In this document: piece after piece, positions 62,153-64,000 of the stretch
Position numbering within the stretch: the first letter of the stretch is position 1
Layout of the letters: the number at the start of each line of letters is the position of its first letter
Notes under the pieces: model-generated
What the model was told of the DNA's origin: nothing
The model's database searches: none
Seen by the model: the letters and a program-made list of their open reading frames with translations, nothing else
Assembly: GCF_003028855.1 (NCBI RefSeq)
Contig: NZ_CP028324.1
Coordinates: 992,001 to 1,056,000, forward strand
Direction: 5' to 3'
Length of the DNA: 64,000 nucleotides
Source of the DNA: Pseudoduganella armeniaca
GTDB taxonomy: Bacteria > Pseudomonadota > Gammaproteobacteria > Burkholderiales > Burkholderiaceae_D
Translations under genes and position numbers: made by a program

Positions 62153-62203
62153 CATAGGAAAACAGTTATCGCCGATCCGTCGGTGAAAATACCTACTTTG
62201 TCA
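62153..62203. repeat. 51-nt direct repeat, copy 2
   Basis: It is 49/51 identical to copy 1 at 60673. Its final bases include the predicted -35 box of maeB, so this copy is probably the native one and copy 1 the derived one. Confidence 0.93.
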
Positions 62204-62224
62204 ATAGAGTGAGTCTGCTAAAAT
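62197..62224 (+). promoter_or_regulatory. Predicted sigma-70 promoter of maeB
   Basis: TTTGTC (62197-62202) and TAAAAT (62219-62224) are 16 bp apart and lie 36 bp before the maeB ATG. The -35 lies in the direct repeat, the -10 outside it. Confidence 0.55.
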
Positions 62225-62259
62225 CAAGGGATTTTTCAGAGCACCTAGGGAAGGCAGTA

Positions 62260-64000
<1,741 letters not shown>

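Overview
The window looks like a chromosomal piece of a high-GC betaproteobacterium of the Oxalobacteraceae (Massilia/Pseudoduganella/Duganella type). This rests on protein family resemblance and on the gene blocks sucCD, pilA, pgk-pyk-fba, purCEK-tsaC and maeB as I remember them from that family; no search was run. No rRNA, tRNA or CRISPR array was seen.

Layout. 1-2.7 kb: 3' end of sucC, sucD, an FHA-domain gene and a type IV pilin gene with a near-perfect sigma-54 promoter. 2.8-11 kb: a lower-GC secreted beta-helix gene, a class C beta-lactamase, a PilZ protein, moaC, the periplasmic protease bepA and a small minus-strand operon. 11-20 kb: azlCD, lower glycolysis (pgk, pyk, fba) and purC-purE-purK-tsaC. 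20.2-21.5 kb: a complete IS3-family element inserted inside a palindromic repeat. 21.7-34 kb: a GDSL lipoprotein, an OmpW-like porin, a hybrid kinase, glutaryl-CoA dehydrogenase, nhaA, msrA, an exported hydrolase, cfa and a hemerythrin-PdxH fusion. 34-43.4 kb: tcdA, a BLUF photoreceptor, thpR, an FKBP isomerase, cysK, a metal-efflux pair (CDF plus ArsR), a serralysin-like RTX protease, a chromosomal TraL/TraM-like pair and pncC. 43.6-48.2 kb: a two-gene signalling operon (hybrid kinase plus REC-PAS-GGDEF-EAL-REC). 48.4-50.2 kb: thiL, a LysR remnant and a small membrane protein.

50.4-62.2 kb is an RHS polymorphic-toxin locus. A roughly 3,190-residue exported Ig/SpvB/RHS protein, split by a one-base frameshift, ends in a predicted His-Me-finger nuclease tip and is followed by a SUKH-type immunity gene. 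Behind it lie a duplicated 274-nt piece of the RHS core, a decayed second tip and two paralogous small putative immunity genes. Near-identical 51-nt direct repeats mark the ends of both units, and the second copy sits in the promoter region of maeB, which runs off the window.

The intergenic spaces carry a family of palindromic repeats (single hairpins and REPIN-like doublets), two of which supply the stop codon of the neighbouring gene. The strongest leads are the duplicated toxin/immunity module with its unrecognised tip and immunity pair, the hemerythrin-PdxH fusion, the IS element inside a REPIN-like repeat and the orphan TraL/TraM pair.
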